Of a stretch of 64,000 bases of DNA, positions 8,359 through 17,570 are shown in pieces. Numbering within the stretch: the stretch's first letter is position 1; each line of letters starts with the position of its first letter. The notes beneath the pieces are model-generated. The model did not search any database. It had not been told where the DNA came from and saw nothing but the letters and a program-made list of their open reading frames with translations. The DNA is from Chloroflexus sp. Y-396-1. GTDB taxonomy: Bacteria > Chloroflexota > Chloroflexia > Chloroflexales > Chloroflexaceae. The DNA lies in assembly GCF_000516515.1 (NCBI RefSeq), contig NZ_KI911784.1, positions 4,502,633 to 4,566,632 on the forward strand, written 5' to 3'. A program made the translations under genes and the position numbers.

Positions 8359-9114
8359 CTACTGTGATGATAACAGATGATTGAGAAACTCTGCCGATTT
8401 GAGATCCCGTTCCAGGAGATGGCGTATACTGGCCCGTAAGAGGTCTGCTGCTTGCTGACGGGTTGCCGACGAAATGCGCAGCGTTTCACCGGCAGCCACC
8501 GATTGGGCCTGAAGATAGCGTAGTAATCGAAACGTCGCCTCGCTCAGGGGTAAAGCATGCGGATCAGCCGTCCGATGGTTTGGACAGAGCACGCCGCCCA
8601 GACTTGGGCTATATCGGTCGGCATCTGGAGTGAGCAGCTCGTTGCAAACAACACAATAGTGCAACTGAGGCCGATAACCGAGAATATGCAGAAGGTGAAG
8701 TTCAAAGCTGCGCAGGGTCAGTTCAGGAGTTGGACTGCGATCAAGGGATTGGAACGTTTCAACCAGCAGCCGAAAGAGCAGGGGATTCTCTTCGGCCTCA
8801 GCCGTCAAACGGTCGTACAACTCGGCAACGTAAAAGCCACAACCGAGACGGGTCAGATCACTTCGTAGTACGGGAAAGGAGTCCACAATCTGGCTCTGGG
8901 TCACAATATCAAGATGACGCCCAACAGCTAACATCATCTGCACATACGTGAAGAGTTCGATGTGCCCAGCCAGCCGACTCTTCATTTTGCGTGTACCTTT
9001 AGCGATAACCCATCGCTTCCCGGCAGGAGTGGCAATCAGGAGCAGACGATCGGCCTCAGCAAAATCGGTACGACGAAGAATAATTGCTTCGTTGCGATAG
9101 ACTCGCTCGCGCAT
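8359..9114 (-). CDS. recO: DNA repair protein RecO
   Basis: A 251-residue protein of normal RecO length. The N-terminal OB-fold opens RVYRNEAIILRRTDFAEADRLL, the family hallmark, with GTRKMKSRLAGHIELF following. The C-terminal helical domain carries a zinc site (CVVCNELL...LCPNH). RecO works with RecR and RecF to load RecA onto SSB-coated single-stranded DNA and anneals complementary strands. It is the last gene of a minus-strand run, and divergent from smc across a 500-bp gap. Confidence 0.9.
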   Translation of the reverse strand: MRERVYRNEAIILRRTDFAEADRLLLIATPAGKRWVIAKGTRKMKSRLAGHIELFTYVQMMLAVGRHLDIVTQSQIVDSFPVLRSDLTRLGCGFYVAELYDRLTAEAEENPLLFRLLVETFQSLDRSPTPELTLRSFELHLLHILGYRPQLHYCVVCNELLTPDADRYSPSLGGVLCPNHRTADPHALPLSEATFRLLRYLQAQSVAAGETLRISSATRQQAADLLRASIRHLLERDLKSAEFLNHLLSSQ

Positions 9115-9319
9115 GAAACTTATCGCTATCGCGCCCCGTCGGACTGTACCGGCGATGCGCCTTGTGCGGGTATCGAGATCAAGTCTGATGAGTTCGCTAC
9201 CACACCTGAACGCATTCCCGCAGAACGAATCGGTCGATTGCCTTCGTTTATCTGTTCATGATCGGTGCAATATTCTCGCCTCATTATAGCCGCTTAACGA
9301 AGGCCGATCAAGCGTCTAC

Positions 9320-9348
9320 TTTACCACGTTGTCGGCCTGGAGTACAAT
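9320..9348 (+). promoter_or_regulatory. Probable sigma-A-type promoter for smc
   Basis: TTTACC (9320-9325), 17-bp spacer, TACAAT (9343-9348): 4/6 and 5/6 matches. It predicts a leader of about 255 nt before smc. Confidence 0.4.
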
Positions 9349-9365
9349 AGTGCGCTGGTGTAAAG

Positions 9366-9571
9366 CAGGGATTTTCAACGTTTTTCCCTGCCCGACAATG
9401 ATGGGAGATAGGGGCGAATGGGAAGGACAGGTTCCCACTTGACCGTAATTCCTCTTTCCGCTCGTGGATGTTGGAAGAAGGGCAGGGAAAAGATGAGGGG
9501 TGCCGGTTACTGTCGCTCCGTTTTTCTTGCGGATCGGTCGTTGGATGCACCCAAAACGAAAACGTTGAAAA
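9366..9571. repeat. Inverted-repeat-bounded segment in the smc leader
   Basis: TTTTCAACGTTTT at 9372-9384 is exactly inverted at 9559-9571, about 200 bp apart. The left copy is also flanked by a 6-bp hairpin stem (9366-9371 with 9385-9390). It could be a decayed miniature transposable element or a leader structure. Confidence 0.4.
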
Positions 9572-9610
9572 ACTCCAGGTGTATAGTGCTGACAAACGAT
9601 ATAGGGATCA

Positions 9611-12600
9611 ATGTACCTCAAACGACTGGAAATTCAGGGTTTTAAGACATTTGCAACCCGTACTGTATTCGAGTTTCAGCCGGGAATTACGGCAATCGTC
9701 GGGCCGAATGGAAGTGGGAAGTCGAATCTGGCCGACGCCGTGCGTTGGGTACTCGGTGAACAGAGTATGGTGGCGCTGCGCTGTAAGCAGGCCGGCGAAC
9801 TTCTCTTTGCCGGTGGTGGTAAACGACCACCCGCCGGGCTAGCCGAAGTAGCACTGACGATTGACAATAGCGATCGTCTGTTGCCAATCGATTTCGATGA
9901 GGTCACTATCACGCGCCGGGTAACCCGCACCGGCGAAAATGAGTATTTCATCAACCGTGCCCGTGTACGGCTCCGTGATCTGCTGGCCACCGTTGAACCG
10001 CTCGGTGGTTCGTACACGATTATCAACCAGGGCTTGGTTGATGCAGCGCTGACGTTACGACCCACTGAACGACGCCGGTTGTTTGAAGATGCCGCCGAGA
10101 TCGGCGGATTCGAGTTACGTAAAGCCGAGGCTCTGCGACGACTACGCGAGAGCGAGGCGAATTTGCAGCGGGTATCTGACCTGTTGGCCGATCTTGAACC
10201 ACGGCTGCGCACGCTGCGCCGTCAGGCTGGCCAGGCGCGTCAGTATCGCGAATGGCAAGCCGAGCTACAGAAGCTGCTCACCCGCTGGCACTACACCGGA
10301 TGGCAGGCAGCCCAGGCTCAGGCACAGCAAGCCCAACATCAGGCGCAACAGGCAGAAGATACTCTCGCCCGTCTGCGTGTTGTGCAGAGTGAAGTCACAG
10401 CCGCGCTTCACGTGCATCGAACTGCCTTACGTGAACGACGCGCAGTGCTCAGCGCATTACATCATCAAGCTGCCCAGCTTCATCAGCAAGCCGAGATATT
10501 ACAACGCGATCTGGCTGTTGAAAACGAACGCCTGGCCGCGCTGTCGCGGCGCAGTGAAGAGATTGAACGACAATTAACGACATTGGCCGACCGCCAACAC
10601 ACAACTGCCCAGGAATGTGAGCGAGTTGCTACCCAGTTGACACAAGTTGAACAAGTATTGACGGCGCTTCGCCATCAGCTCACGCAGGCAGAGCATGAAC
10701 AACAAACTGACAAACAAGCACGAGCCGTCCTTATATCCCAAATCAAAGCTGCGCAGGAACGCGCATTACAGGCTGCTCGCACTGAAGCCACGGTGCTCAG
10801 TCAGATCGATCAGCTTTCGACACAACAGAGCCGTTTGCAGACCGAGATCGAGCGGGTAAAAACGGCTTTGCGGCAGGCTTCTGAAGCAACAGTTGCTGCC
10901 CAGGTTGCGTTTGAAGAAGCGCAAAAGACTCTGGCTGCCGCCGAGCAGGCGTATCAAAGCAGTCATGCAACAGTCCAACATACCCGCCAGGAGATTGATC
11001 GTTTGCGCCAGGCTCGCGCCGCAGTAGACGAAGAGCGGGCTGCCTGTCGCCATACATTAGCCGAACGAGAAGCCCGTTTGGAAGCCTTGAGTCGGCTGGC
11101 TCGTTCCCATACCGGAACATTTGCCGGTGTACGAGCAGCACTCGAATGGGCGGAACGAAATCAGCGGCGCGGCTTTCTGTTGGTTCAGCAAATTATTCGC
11201 GTTCCACCGGAACTGGAGACGGCCATCGAGGTTGCACTCGGCGCCCGTTTGCAACACATCGTCGTTGAGGAATGGCGCGATGCCGAAGAGGCCATCGCTG
11301 AACTGCGCCGTACCGGTGCCGGACGAGCAACATTTCTGCCTCTTGATACGCTACGCCGTCCGCCTGATACTCGTCGGCCTGCTGCCTCGTCCCGCGTTAT
11401 CGGTGTCGCAGCCGAGCTGGTAACGTATGATCCGCATTATACGGTCGTCGTCGAACAATTGCTCGGCCGCATTCTGGTGGTGGCCGATCTGGAGACTGCG
11501 CGCAACGAATTGCGTCATCTTCCACCAGGTTGGACTATCGTCACCCTGGCCGGTGAACAGGTGCAGAGTAGCGGGGCTGTGACCGGTGGCGCACCGACGA
11601 AAGAGAGTGGTGTACTGCGCCGTGAACGTGAATTACGCGAATTACCAGAATTGGTAGCACAGGCACGGGCCATGTTGTCGGCAATTGATGAACGACGTTC
11701 GGCGCTCGATCAGGAATTGCAAGCGGCTGTCTCGCGGTTACGTAGCGCCGAACAGGCTGAACGTGAAGCACAACGCCGACTTGATGCGGCACGCAACGGT
11801 GTCGAACACGCCCAACGTCGTGTGCGACAACTCGAACAGGAACATCAATGGCTTGTAACGCAGCAGGAACGGCTCACCCAGGAACTCCACACCCTGGCTG
11901 AACAAATGACAATCCTGCAACAACGTCGGCACGATGTGCACAACGAGCGGATTGCTGCCGAGACCGATCTGGCAGCACTGCGTGAACAGCAAGAGCAACA
12001 GTCGCACCACGATCGGGCTGTTCAAGAGCGGATAGCTCACCTGCGGGCTGAGCTATCGGCTGCCGAAAGCCGACGGCAGATGCTCGCTGAACTACTCGCC
12101 GGTCATCAGCGTACTTTAACCGACCTCGATCATCAGTACCGCGAACTTGAATCTACTCTCGATGCGCTCCATCCCCAACGTACCGAACGTGAAGCGGCCT
12201 ACCGCTCAATGCTGACGCGCCAAGAGCAAATTTTGGCCGAGCTACACATGGTGCGTACTCAGATCGAACCAACCGAAGCCGAAATTCATGCAGCAGAGGT
12301 CGAACTGGCTCAACTGGAAACCTCCGAAGCACAAGCCACCGCTGATCTGCGGGCTGCCGAAGCCGAATATAGTCGCCTGGTTCGCGAAGCCCAACGCGCA
12401 GCCGATCGGCTCGATACACTCTTCGAGCGAGCCGCAGCCGATGGTATCGATCTGACGCAGACACCACCCTCCGACGATAGTCCGCCAATAGATGATCTAC
12501 CGGCAGCTATCGAGACGCTGCGCACTCGAATATTGCGGCTCGGTGTCGTGAACCCGCTGGCGCTCGAGGAGTATGAAGAGGCGGCCAACCGTCACACCTT

Positions 12601-13174
12601 CCTGACCTCCCAAGCTGCCGATCTGCGAGCGGCCAGTGCAACGCTCCATCAACTCATTAATGAACTTGACAGCACCATGAACGAACGCTTCCAACACACC
12701 TTCCATGCCGTTGCCACCGAGTTTAGTACCGTTTTCCAGGAATTGTTTGGAGGCGGCAGCGCACGACTTGAACTGGTCGAAACGACCGATGGCGAAGAAA
12801 ACAATGGCCGACGGTCGGTTACAGGGGTCGAAATTGTTGCCCGTCCACCGGGGAAGCGTCCGCAAAACATTGCCCTGCTTTCCGGCGGTGAACGCACGCT
12901 GACCGCCGTGGCACTGCTCTTTGCCATTCTGAAAGTCAACCCAAGCCCGTTCTGTATCCTCGACGAAACCGATGCGGCCCTTGATGAGAGCAACATCGGG
13001 CGCTTCCGCGAGATGCTACGACGCCTCAGTGACCGCACTCAGTTCATTGTCATTACCCACAATCGTGGTACGATCGAAGTAGCGGATACCCTTTACGGCG
13101 TGAGTATGGGTGATGACGGTGCTTCACGTGTCGTCTCGCTACGTGTTGCCGGGTATGTGGGAGCAAGATCATGA
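9611..13174 (+). CDS. smc: Chromosome segregation protein SMC
   Basis: A 1,187-residue protein, full length for bacterial SMC. The N-terminal half-ATPase has the Walker A GPNGSGKSNLADAVRWVLGEQ (key residues GSGKS at about 34-38). Two long Gln/Ala/Glu-rich coiled-coil arms (about 170-500 and 680-1000) flank a hinge whose end is marked by SGAVTGGAP. The C-terminal half-ATPase has the ABC signature LLSGGERTLTAVALLFA and Walker B CILDETDAALDE. It organises and condenses the chromosome with ScpA/ScpB, which are not in this window. The opening MYLKRLEIQGFKTFA is canonical. It overlaps the next gene by 4 bp (ATGA), so the two are translationally coupled. Confidence 0.96.
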   Translation: MYLKRLEIQGFKTFATRTVFEFQPGITAIVGPNGSGKSNLADAVRWVLGEQSMVALRCKQAGELLFAGGGKRPPAGLAEVALTIDNSDRLLPIDFDEVTITRRVTRTGENEYFINRARVRLRDLLATVEPLGGSYTIINQGLVDAALTLRPTERRRLFEDAAEIGGFELRKAEALRRLRESEANLQRVSDLLADLEPRLRTLRRQAGQARQYREWQAELQKLLTRWHYTGWQAAQAQAQQAQHQAQQAEDTLARLRVVQSEVTAALHVHRTALRERRAVLSALHHQAAQLHQQAEILQRDLAVENERLAALSRRSEEIERQLTTLADRQHTTAQECERVATQLTQVEQVLTALRHQLTQAEHEQQTDKQARAVLISQIKAAQERALQAARTEATVLSQIDQLSTQQSRLQTEIERVKTALRQASEATVAAQVAFEEAQKTLAAAEQAYQSSHATVQHTRQEIDRLRQARAAVDEERAACRHTLAEREARLEALSRLARSHTGTFAGVRAALEWAERNQRRGFLLVQQIIRVPPELETAIEVALGARLQHIVVEEWRDAEEAIAELRRTGAGRATFLPLDTLRRPPDTRRPAASSRVIGVAAELVTYDPHYTVVVEQLLGRILVVADLETARNELRHLPPGWTIVTLAGEQVQSSGAVTGGAPTKESGVLRRERELRELPELVAQARAMLSAIDERRSALDQELQAAVSRLRSAEQAEREAQRRLDAARNGVEHAQRRVRQLEQEHQWLVTQQERLTQELHTLAEQMTILQQRRHDVHNERIAAETDLAALREQQEQQSHHDRAVQERIAHLRAELSAAESRRQMLAELLAGHQRTLTDLDHQYRELESTLDALHPQRTEREAAYRSMLTRQEQILAELHMVRTQIEPTEAEIHAAEVELAQLETSEAQATADLRAAEAEYSRLVREAQRAADRLDTLFERAAADGIDLTQTPPSDDSPPIDDLPAAIETLRTRILRLGVVNPLALEEYEEAANRHTFLTSQAADLRAASATLHQLINELDSTMNERFQHTFHAVATEFSTVFQELFGGGSARLELVETTDGEENNGRRSVTGVEIVARPPGKRPQNIALLSGGERTLTAVALLFAILKVNPSPFCILDETDAALDESNIGRFREMLRRLSDRTQFIVITHNRGTIEVADTLYGVSMGDDGASRVVSLRVAGYVGARS

Positions 13175-13794
13175 TCAACGCTACTGAGTTAACTGAGCTT
13201 CTTAGCGGACGGATCGGTTCGCTTACCATTACTCCCGCAGGCGACGTGCGGATCGACGATCCGCCGCCGGGCGCAATTCTTCCCGGTAGCTTCAACCCAC
13301 TGCACGAAGGACATCTGGGGATGCAGCGCGCCGTTGTCGTCATGACCGGTCGGCCGGTACATTTTGAGTTAACGGTTCGTAACGCCGACAAAGGCGAGCT
13401 ATCGTTACCAGAGATCACTCGCCGCGTCGCTCAATTTGCAGGGCGTCATACCGTCATTCTGGCCGCGGCACCACTCTTCGTACAGAAGGCACGCCTTTAC
13501 CCTGGTCGTGCCTTCGTGCTCGGCTACGACACAGCCCTGCGCCTCGTCACATCAGCGTACTATGGGAGCGAATCCGCAATGCTGGCTGCGTTTGCAGCCA
13601 TTGCTGCCGCCAACTGTCGCTTTTTTGTCGCCGGTCGTCAGATCGACGGGCGTTTTTACACTCTCGCCGATCTTACCCTACCGGTCGGCTATGAACAACT
13701 CTTCACCCCGATTCCCGAAGACCTCTTCCGCCGCGATATTTCATCTACGCAGTTACGGGAACGTGCTGCTTCCCAAGGCGGAACAGTGTCGTAG
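13171..13794 (+). CDS. Nucleotidyltransferase-fold protein (NadD/NMNAT-like)
   Basis: A 207-residue protein with the class-I nucleotidyltransferase motif GSFNPLHEGHLGM (residues about 36-48; the 'HxGH' variant here is HEGH) and a C-terminal ISSTQLRE, the ISSTxLR motif of nicotinate/nicotinamide mononucleotide adenylyltransferases. It probably transfers an adenylyl or cytidylyl group. The middle is shorter and more divergent than in true NadD, and the substrate cannot be named from sequence. The start codon overlaps the smc stop by 4 bp. Confidence 0.75.
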   Translation: MINATELTELLSGRIGSLTITPAGDVRIDDPPPGAILPGSFNPLHEGHLGMQRAVVVMTGRPVHFELTVRNADKGELSLPEITRRVAQFAGRHTVILAAAPLFVQKARLYPGRAFVLGYDTALRLVTSAYYGSESAMLAAFAAIAAANCRFFVAGRQIDGRFYTLADLTLPVGYEQLFTPIPEDLFRRDISSTQLRERAASQGGTVS

Positions 13795-14001
13795 GGATGA
13801 TTTCCAGCGCTCTTGCCAGTAGCGCTACCCCTTCCTTTTCTACATTTGGAATAAGGATGGACAGAGAGACAATGATCCAAACGGTGAGGAACCGGGTCAA
13901 ACACGCATGGCATGTTCCGGTATCCTCCACCATCCTTAGTCCAGACCAGAAACTTGATCGAGTACAATGACGGTAAACAACCCGCTCAGTGGAGTAAATC
14001 T

Positions 14002-15075
14002 ATGACCCGTCCCTCAGTGCGTGAAATGCGTGAAGCGCTTGAAGACCAGATACTCTCACCATACGCTGCCAGAAGTGTTGATGCTGTACGCGATACGCCT
14101 GAACCTCCATGCCCAATTCGCACGGCGTACCAACGTGACCGTGATCGCATCTTACACTCCAAGTCATTTCGACGGCTCAAACATAAAACGCAAGTTTTCA
14201 TCGCGCCGCTTGGCGACCATTACCGTACCCGGCTCACCCATACGCTAGAAGTGACGCAAGTTGCCCGAACAGTCGCTCGTGCCTTACGCCTGAATGAAGA
14301 CCTGACCGAAGCAATCGGACTTGGTCACGACCTCGGTCACGCTCCATTTGGTCATGCTGGGGAAACGGCATTAAGCCGGATCTGTCCTAACCATTTCCGC
14401 CACAATGAGCAATCACGCCGAATTGTCGAAGTGCTCGAACGGGATGGGGCCGGTCTCAATCTAACGTATGCCGTTCGCGAGGGGATCCATCTTCATTCAA
14501 AAGCGCGTCGTGACATTACCGCTACGGCATGGGGGACGGCCAAAACGCTTGAAGGGCAGCTTATCAAGTTGTGTGATAGTATTGCCTACATTAACCACGA
14601 TATTGACGACGCGATCCGCGCCGGTATTCTACGCAGGGAAGATTTACCGCCTGAGTGTACCGACGTGCTAGGCAACAGCTCAAGCGAACTACTGACAACC
14701 ATGGTGAGCGATTTGATCTATCATAACTGGTGGGCTACTGGCGAGGGAACACCACCTGACCCGCCTGTACTGACGATGAGTCCACCAATCTTGGCTGCTA
14801 CCAACACATTGCGTGACTTTCTGTATCAACACGTCTATTGGCGACCAGCGGCAAAGGATGAAAATGAGAAAGTGGCATTTGTCATCGAAACCTTGTATCG
14901 GTATTTTACCAGCCACCCGGAAGCAATTCCCCGTGAACTACGGACAATTGTCGAGCGACGTGGGGAACCGATCGAGCAGGCCGTTGTTGATTACATTGCA
15001 GGGATGACAGATCGCTATGCGCTGGCAGTGTTCAAGCAAATCTTCGTGCCGCGTACTTGGGGAGCGGTATCGTAG
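14002..15075 (+). CDS. dgt: Deoxyguanosinetriphosphate triphosphohydrolase-like protein
   Basis: A 357-residue HD-domain dNTP triphosphohydrolase. The metal-binding residues are visible: His80 (RLTHTLEV), His109-Asp110 (GHDLGHAPFGHAGE) and further His residues. FRRLKHKTQVF upstream is also family-typical. It hydrolyses dNTPs to nucleoside plus triphosphate, controlling dNTP pools. The longer frame reaches back to 13912. The start at 14002 is preferred because GGAG lies 7 nt upstream, a TACAAT -10 box (13963-13968) would start transcription just before it, and homologues begin with this 'R...REALEDQ...SPYA' segment. Confidence 0.9.
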   Translation: MTRPSVREMREALEDQILSPYAARSVDAVRDTPEPPCPIRTAYQRDRDRILHSKSFRRLKHKTQVFIAPLGDHYRTRLTHTLEVTQVARTVARALRLNEDLTEAIGLGHDLGHAPFGHAGETALSRICPNHFRHNEQSRRIVEVLERDGAGLNLTYAVREGIHLHSKARRDITATAWGTAKTLEGQLIKLCDSIAYINHDIDDAIRAGILRREDLPPECTDVLGNSSSELLTTMVSDLIYHNWWATGEGTPPDPPVLTMSPPILAATNTLRDFLYQHVYWRPAAKDENEKVAFVIETLYRYFTSHPEAIPRELRTIVERRGEPIEQAVVDYIAGMTDRYALAVFKQIFVPRTWGAVS

Positions 15076-15303
15076 AGTCTGTCTGTATATGCCGCTCCGT
15101 GTCCGCTCAGTGACTGCTGTGCCTCCCCTTGCTGGAAATGGAAGGATGCCGGAGAAACCGGAAGACAGCAGCCTTTCCCCAATAGTGGAAGCGAGTCGGG
15201 AGTATGATCGGGCAGGAGTACATCCGTCGTCTCTCTATGAGGAGCGTGGCAGAGAGCCAGGCGACGTCGGGAGCTGACGACCACACCTGTGCTAGGCGTA
15301 GCA

Positions 15304-17280
15304 ATGAGAGACGCTATGAGCGTGATCGACGATATTAAAGCCAATGTTGACATCGTTGATCTGATCAACTCGATGGGGGTCGGACTACGCCGCAGCGGAC
15401 GTAGTTTTGTCGGCTTTTGTCCGTTCCATCCCAACACCCGTACCCCGGCGTTTCATGTCTACCCCGACACGCAGAGCTTCTATTGCTTCGGCTGTCATGC
15501 ATCAGGCACGGTGTTTGACTTTGTGATGCGGAAACAGGGGCTGGATTTCAAAGGCGCCCTGGAGCTGTTGGCCGAGCGGGCCGGGATTCGGCTTGAACCA
15601 AAAAATGATGCCCAACGGCAAGAAGATGCCCGTCGGGCGCGTCTACTCGAGATCAACGGTGTTGCGACACGCTACTTTAACTACGTGCTTCTGAACCTCG
15701 GCCGTGGTGAGCCTGGCCGTGAGTACATCGCCAAACGTGGGATCAATCGCGACGCTATTGACGCTTTTCAAATCGGGTACAGTCTCGATGACTGGCATCA
15801 TCTCTTTACCTATCTGCACGAGAAGAAAGGTTATAGCGTTGAAGACATTATTGCCGCAGGTCTGGCAATTCCCAGTGAACGCGGGCCGTATGATCGCTTT
15901 CGCAACCGTATCATCTTCCCGATCCGCAATATACGTGGTGAGGTGATTGGCTTTGGCGGGCGAGCATTAGGTGATGCTCAGCCCAAATATCTCAATACCC
16001 CAGAAACACCGCTTTTCAGAAAGAGCGAGGTACTTTATGGGTTAGACCTGGCGCGTGATGCCATTCGATCTGCTAACCGGGTCATTATCGTTGAAGGGTA
16101 CGTCGATGTCATCACTGCCCATCAATACGGCTTTCGCAATGTAGTGGCACCGCTCGGTACAGCATTGAGCAAGGCACATATCAACCAGCTCAAACGGCTC
16201 ACCGATCAGGTTTACCTTGCCTTGGATGCCGACGCTGCCGGGCAGAAAGCAACCCTCCGTGGGCTGGAAACCATCCGCACAACCACCGAAGAGGAAGGTG
16301 AAGGTCGGCTTGTCACCACTGCGCAGGGGATTGTCCGACTGGAAAATGATGTAACCATCCGTATCATTCGCTTACCCGCTGGACGTGATCCCGATGAGGT
16401 CATTGCTGCCGATCCGCAGCTCTGGCAAACGTTAGTTGATAATGCCACGCCGGTGATGGATTTCTACCTGGAGGCGTATACCGCTAACCTCAACATGCAC
16501 GATCCAGTCGAACAGCGCCTGGCGCTCGAACGGATTCTCCCCCTACTGAGTGAACTTGATGGCGCTGCCCAGCGCGTGTACGTCACTCGAGTCGAACAAC
16601 TTACCGGTGTTCGGAGTGAGTTACTCGTTGATCTGTTACGGGCCAGAATCCAACCGCCCCGGCGAAACGAGCGGCATCGCAGTATTCGATCTTCATCGCC
16701 GCCACCGGCACCACCGCCAACCACACCGCCACCAATCGATGAGCATCGACGTGATACCGAAGCCTATTTCCTGGCCCTGGCTCTTCGTTACCCTTCTGTT
16801 GATATGGCGATTGAACGTCTCCTAGAAAGCTATGCCGAGCGCTGCCCTGCGATAGGCGACATCTTCGGTGCGGGCATAGAAGACCTGCTCGAAGAACCGC
16901 TCCACCAGGCCATTTGGCAGGCTTATCTAGCAACACCGCTCGAACTGCGGCCCACTGACACCGAAAGTCTACAGGCCTGGATTGCGACCTTGGGTGAGCC
17001 GCTGAGCAGTGAAGCTGGCAAACTCCTGACAATCCTTGCCCGTCGTCCCGACGACGTGCGGTATCGTCATGAGGCTGAACAATGCGCTCGCATTCTTCGC
17101 AAAGCCCAGGTGATGGCGCGAATACATCGTTACAAAGAGCGGCTGAATGAGCTGACAGACGAAGAGGAACTACAGCGCGTGTTACAGCACATAAGCGACC
17201 TCAGCACCTATGTCGAACAGATCACCCGACCACGTCAATCGAGTACGTTCCCCGATCTGCGTGACTTGCTCGGTCAATGA
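15304..17280 (+). CDS. dnaG: DNA primase
   Basis: About 658 residues, full length for bacterial DnaG. The N-terminal CHC2 zinc finger has Cys39, His42 (FCPFH), Cys61 and Cys64 (CFGCHASG). The catalytic core with TOPRIM fold shows Glu264 (VIIVEGYVDV) and the Asp motif LALDADAAGQKA. A Pro-rich linker (PPPAPPPTTPP) precedes the C-terminal helicase-binding helices. It makes RNA primers at the replication fork and binds DnaB. Possible starts are GTG 15289, ATG 15304 and ATG 15316; ribosome sites are weak for all. The neighbours dgt and smc fit a replication and chromosome group. Confidence 0.94.
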   Translation: MRDAMSVIDDIKANVDIVDLINSMGVGLRRSGRSFVGFCPFHPNTRTPAFHVYPDTQSFYCFGCHASGTVFDFVMRKQGLDFKGALELLAERAGIRLEPKNDAQRQEDARRARLLEINGVATRYFNYVLLNLGRGEPGREYIAKRGINRDAIDAFQIGYSLDDWHHLFTYLHEKKGYSVEDIIAAGLAIPSERGPYDRFRNRIIFPIRNIRGEVIGFGGRALGDAQPKYLNTPETPLFRKSEVLYGLDLARDAIRSANRVIIVEGYVDVITAHQYGFRNVVAPLGTALSKAHINQLKRLTDQVYLALDADAAGQKATLRGLETIRTTTEEEGEGRLVTTAQGIVRLENDVTIRIIRLPAGRDPDEVIAADPQLWQTLVDNATPVMDFYLEAYTANLNMHDPVEQRLALERILPLLSELDGAAQRVYVTRVEQLTGVRSELLVDLLRARIQPPRRNERHRSIRSSSPPPAPPPTTPPPIDEHRRDTEAYFLALALRYPSVDMAIERLLESYAERCPAIGDIFGAGIEDLLEEPLHQAIWQAYLATPLELRPTDTESLQAWIATLGEPLSSEAGKLLTILARRPDDVRYRHEAEQCARILRKAQVMARIHRYKERLNELTDEEELQRVLQHISDLSTYVEQITRPRQSSTFPDLRDLLGQ

Positions 17281-17570
17281 CATTTTATAGAATGATATTT
17301 TATAGGCGGTGCGGACACAGCTTAGGTGAGGGCATTGCCGTACTGTTTCAGACACACGCTGAGGCGCGCATAAGGCTTTTTGGAGTTGGTTACATTCGAT
17401 AATCGAACGATTCAAAAACGACGCAACACCAACGAATCTCCCACACCTGGGAGCGCGGGCTTCCTGCTCACACCCTGTAGGTTATAGCCACCCCACACGC
17501 TGGAGAGCGGGGGCCGGAGGCCCGCACCCTGCGTTATAGCCGCGCCTGTATACCCTGCAGGTCATCTCTA
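17281..17570. other. Convergent intergenic region with short repeats
   Basis: 290 bp between dnaG and a convergent gene. Two near-identical A/T-rich words (ATTTTATAG, at about 17283 and 17298) follow the dnaG stop. A hairpin CTCCCA/TGGGAG (17438-17453) and two diverged GC-rich copies ending in GTTATAGCC follow. It probably contains transcription ends for both genes. No gene is seen. Confidence 0.5.

Larger units (their letters stand above)
9115..9610. other. Divergent recO/smc intergenic region
   Basis: 496 bp with no convincing gene; the open frames here lack family signatures. It holds a probable smc promoter (9320-9348) and a pair of 13-bp inverted repeats (9372-9384 and 9559-9571) that would fall inside the smc leader. 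Confidence 0.6.

Noticed and set aside
9418-9645. Small genes in the recO-smc gap
   Set aside because: The frames have no family features and overlap the smc start.
13912-14001. 30-residue N-terminal extension of Dgt
   Set aside because: It precedes a clear ribosome site and a -10 box, and the extension does not resemble the family.
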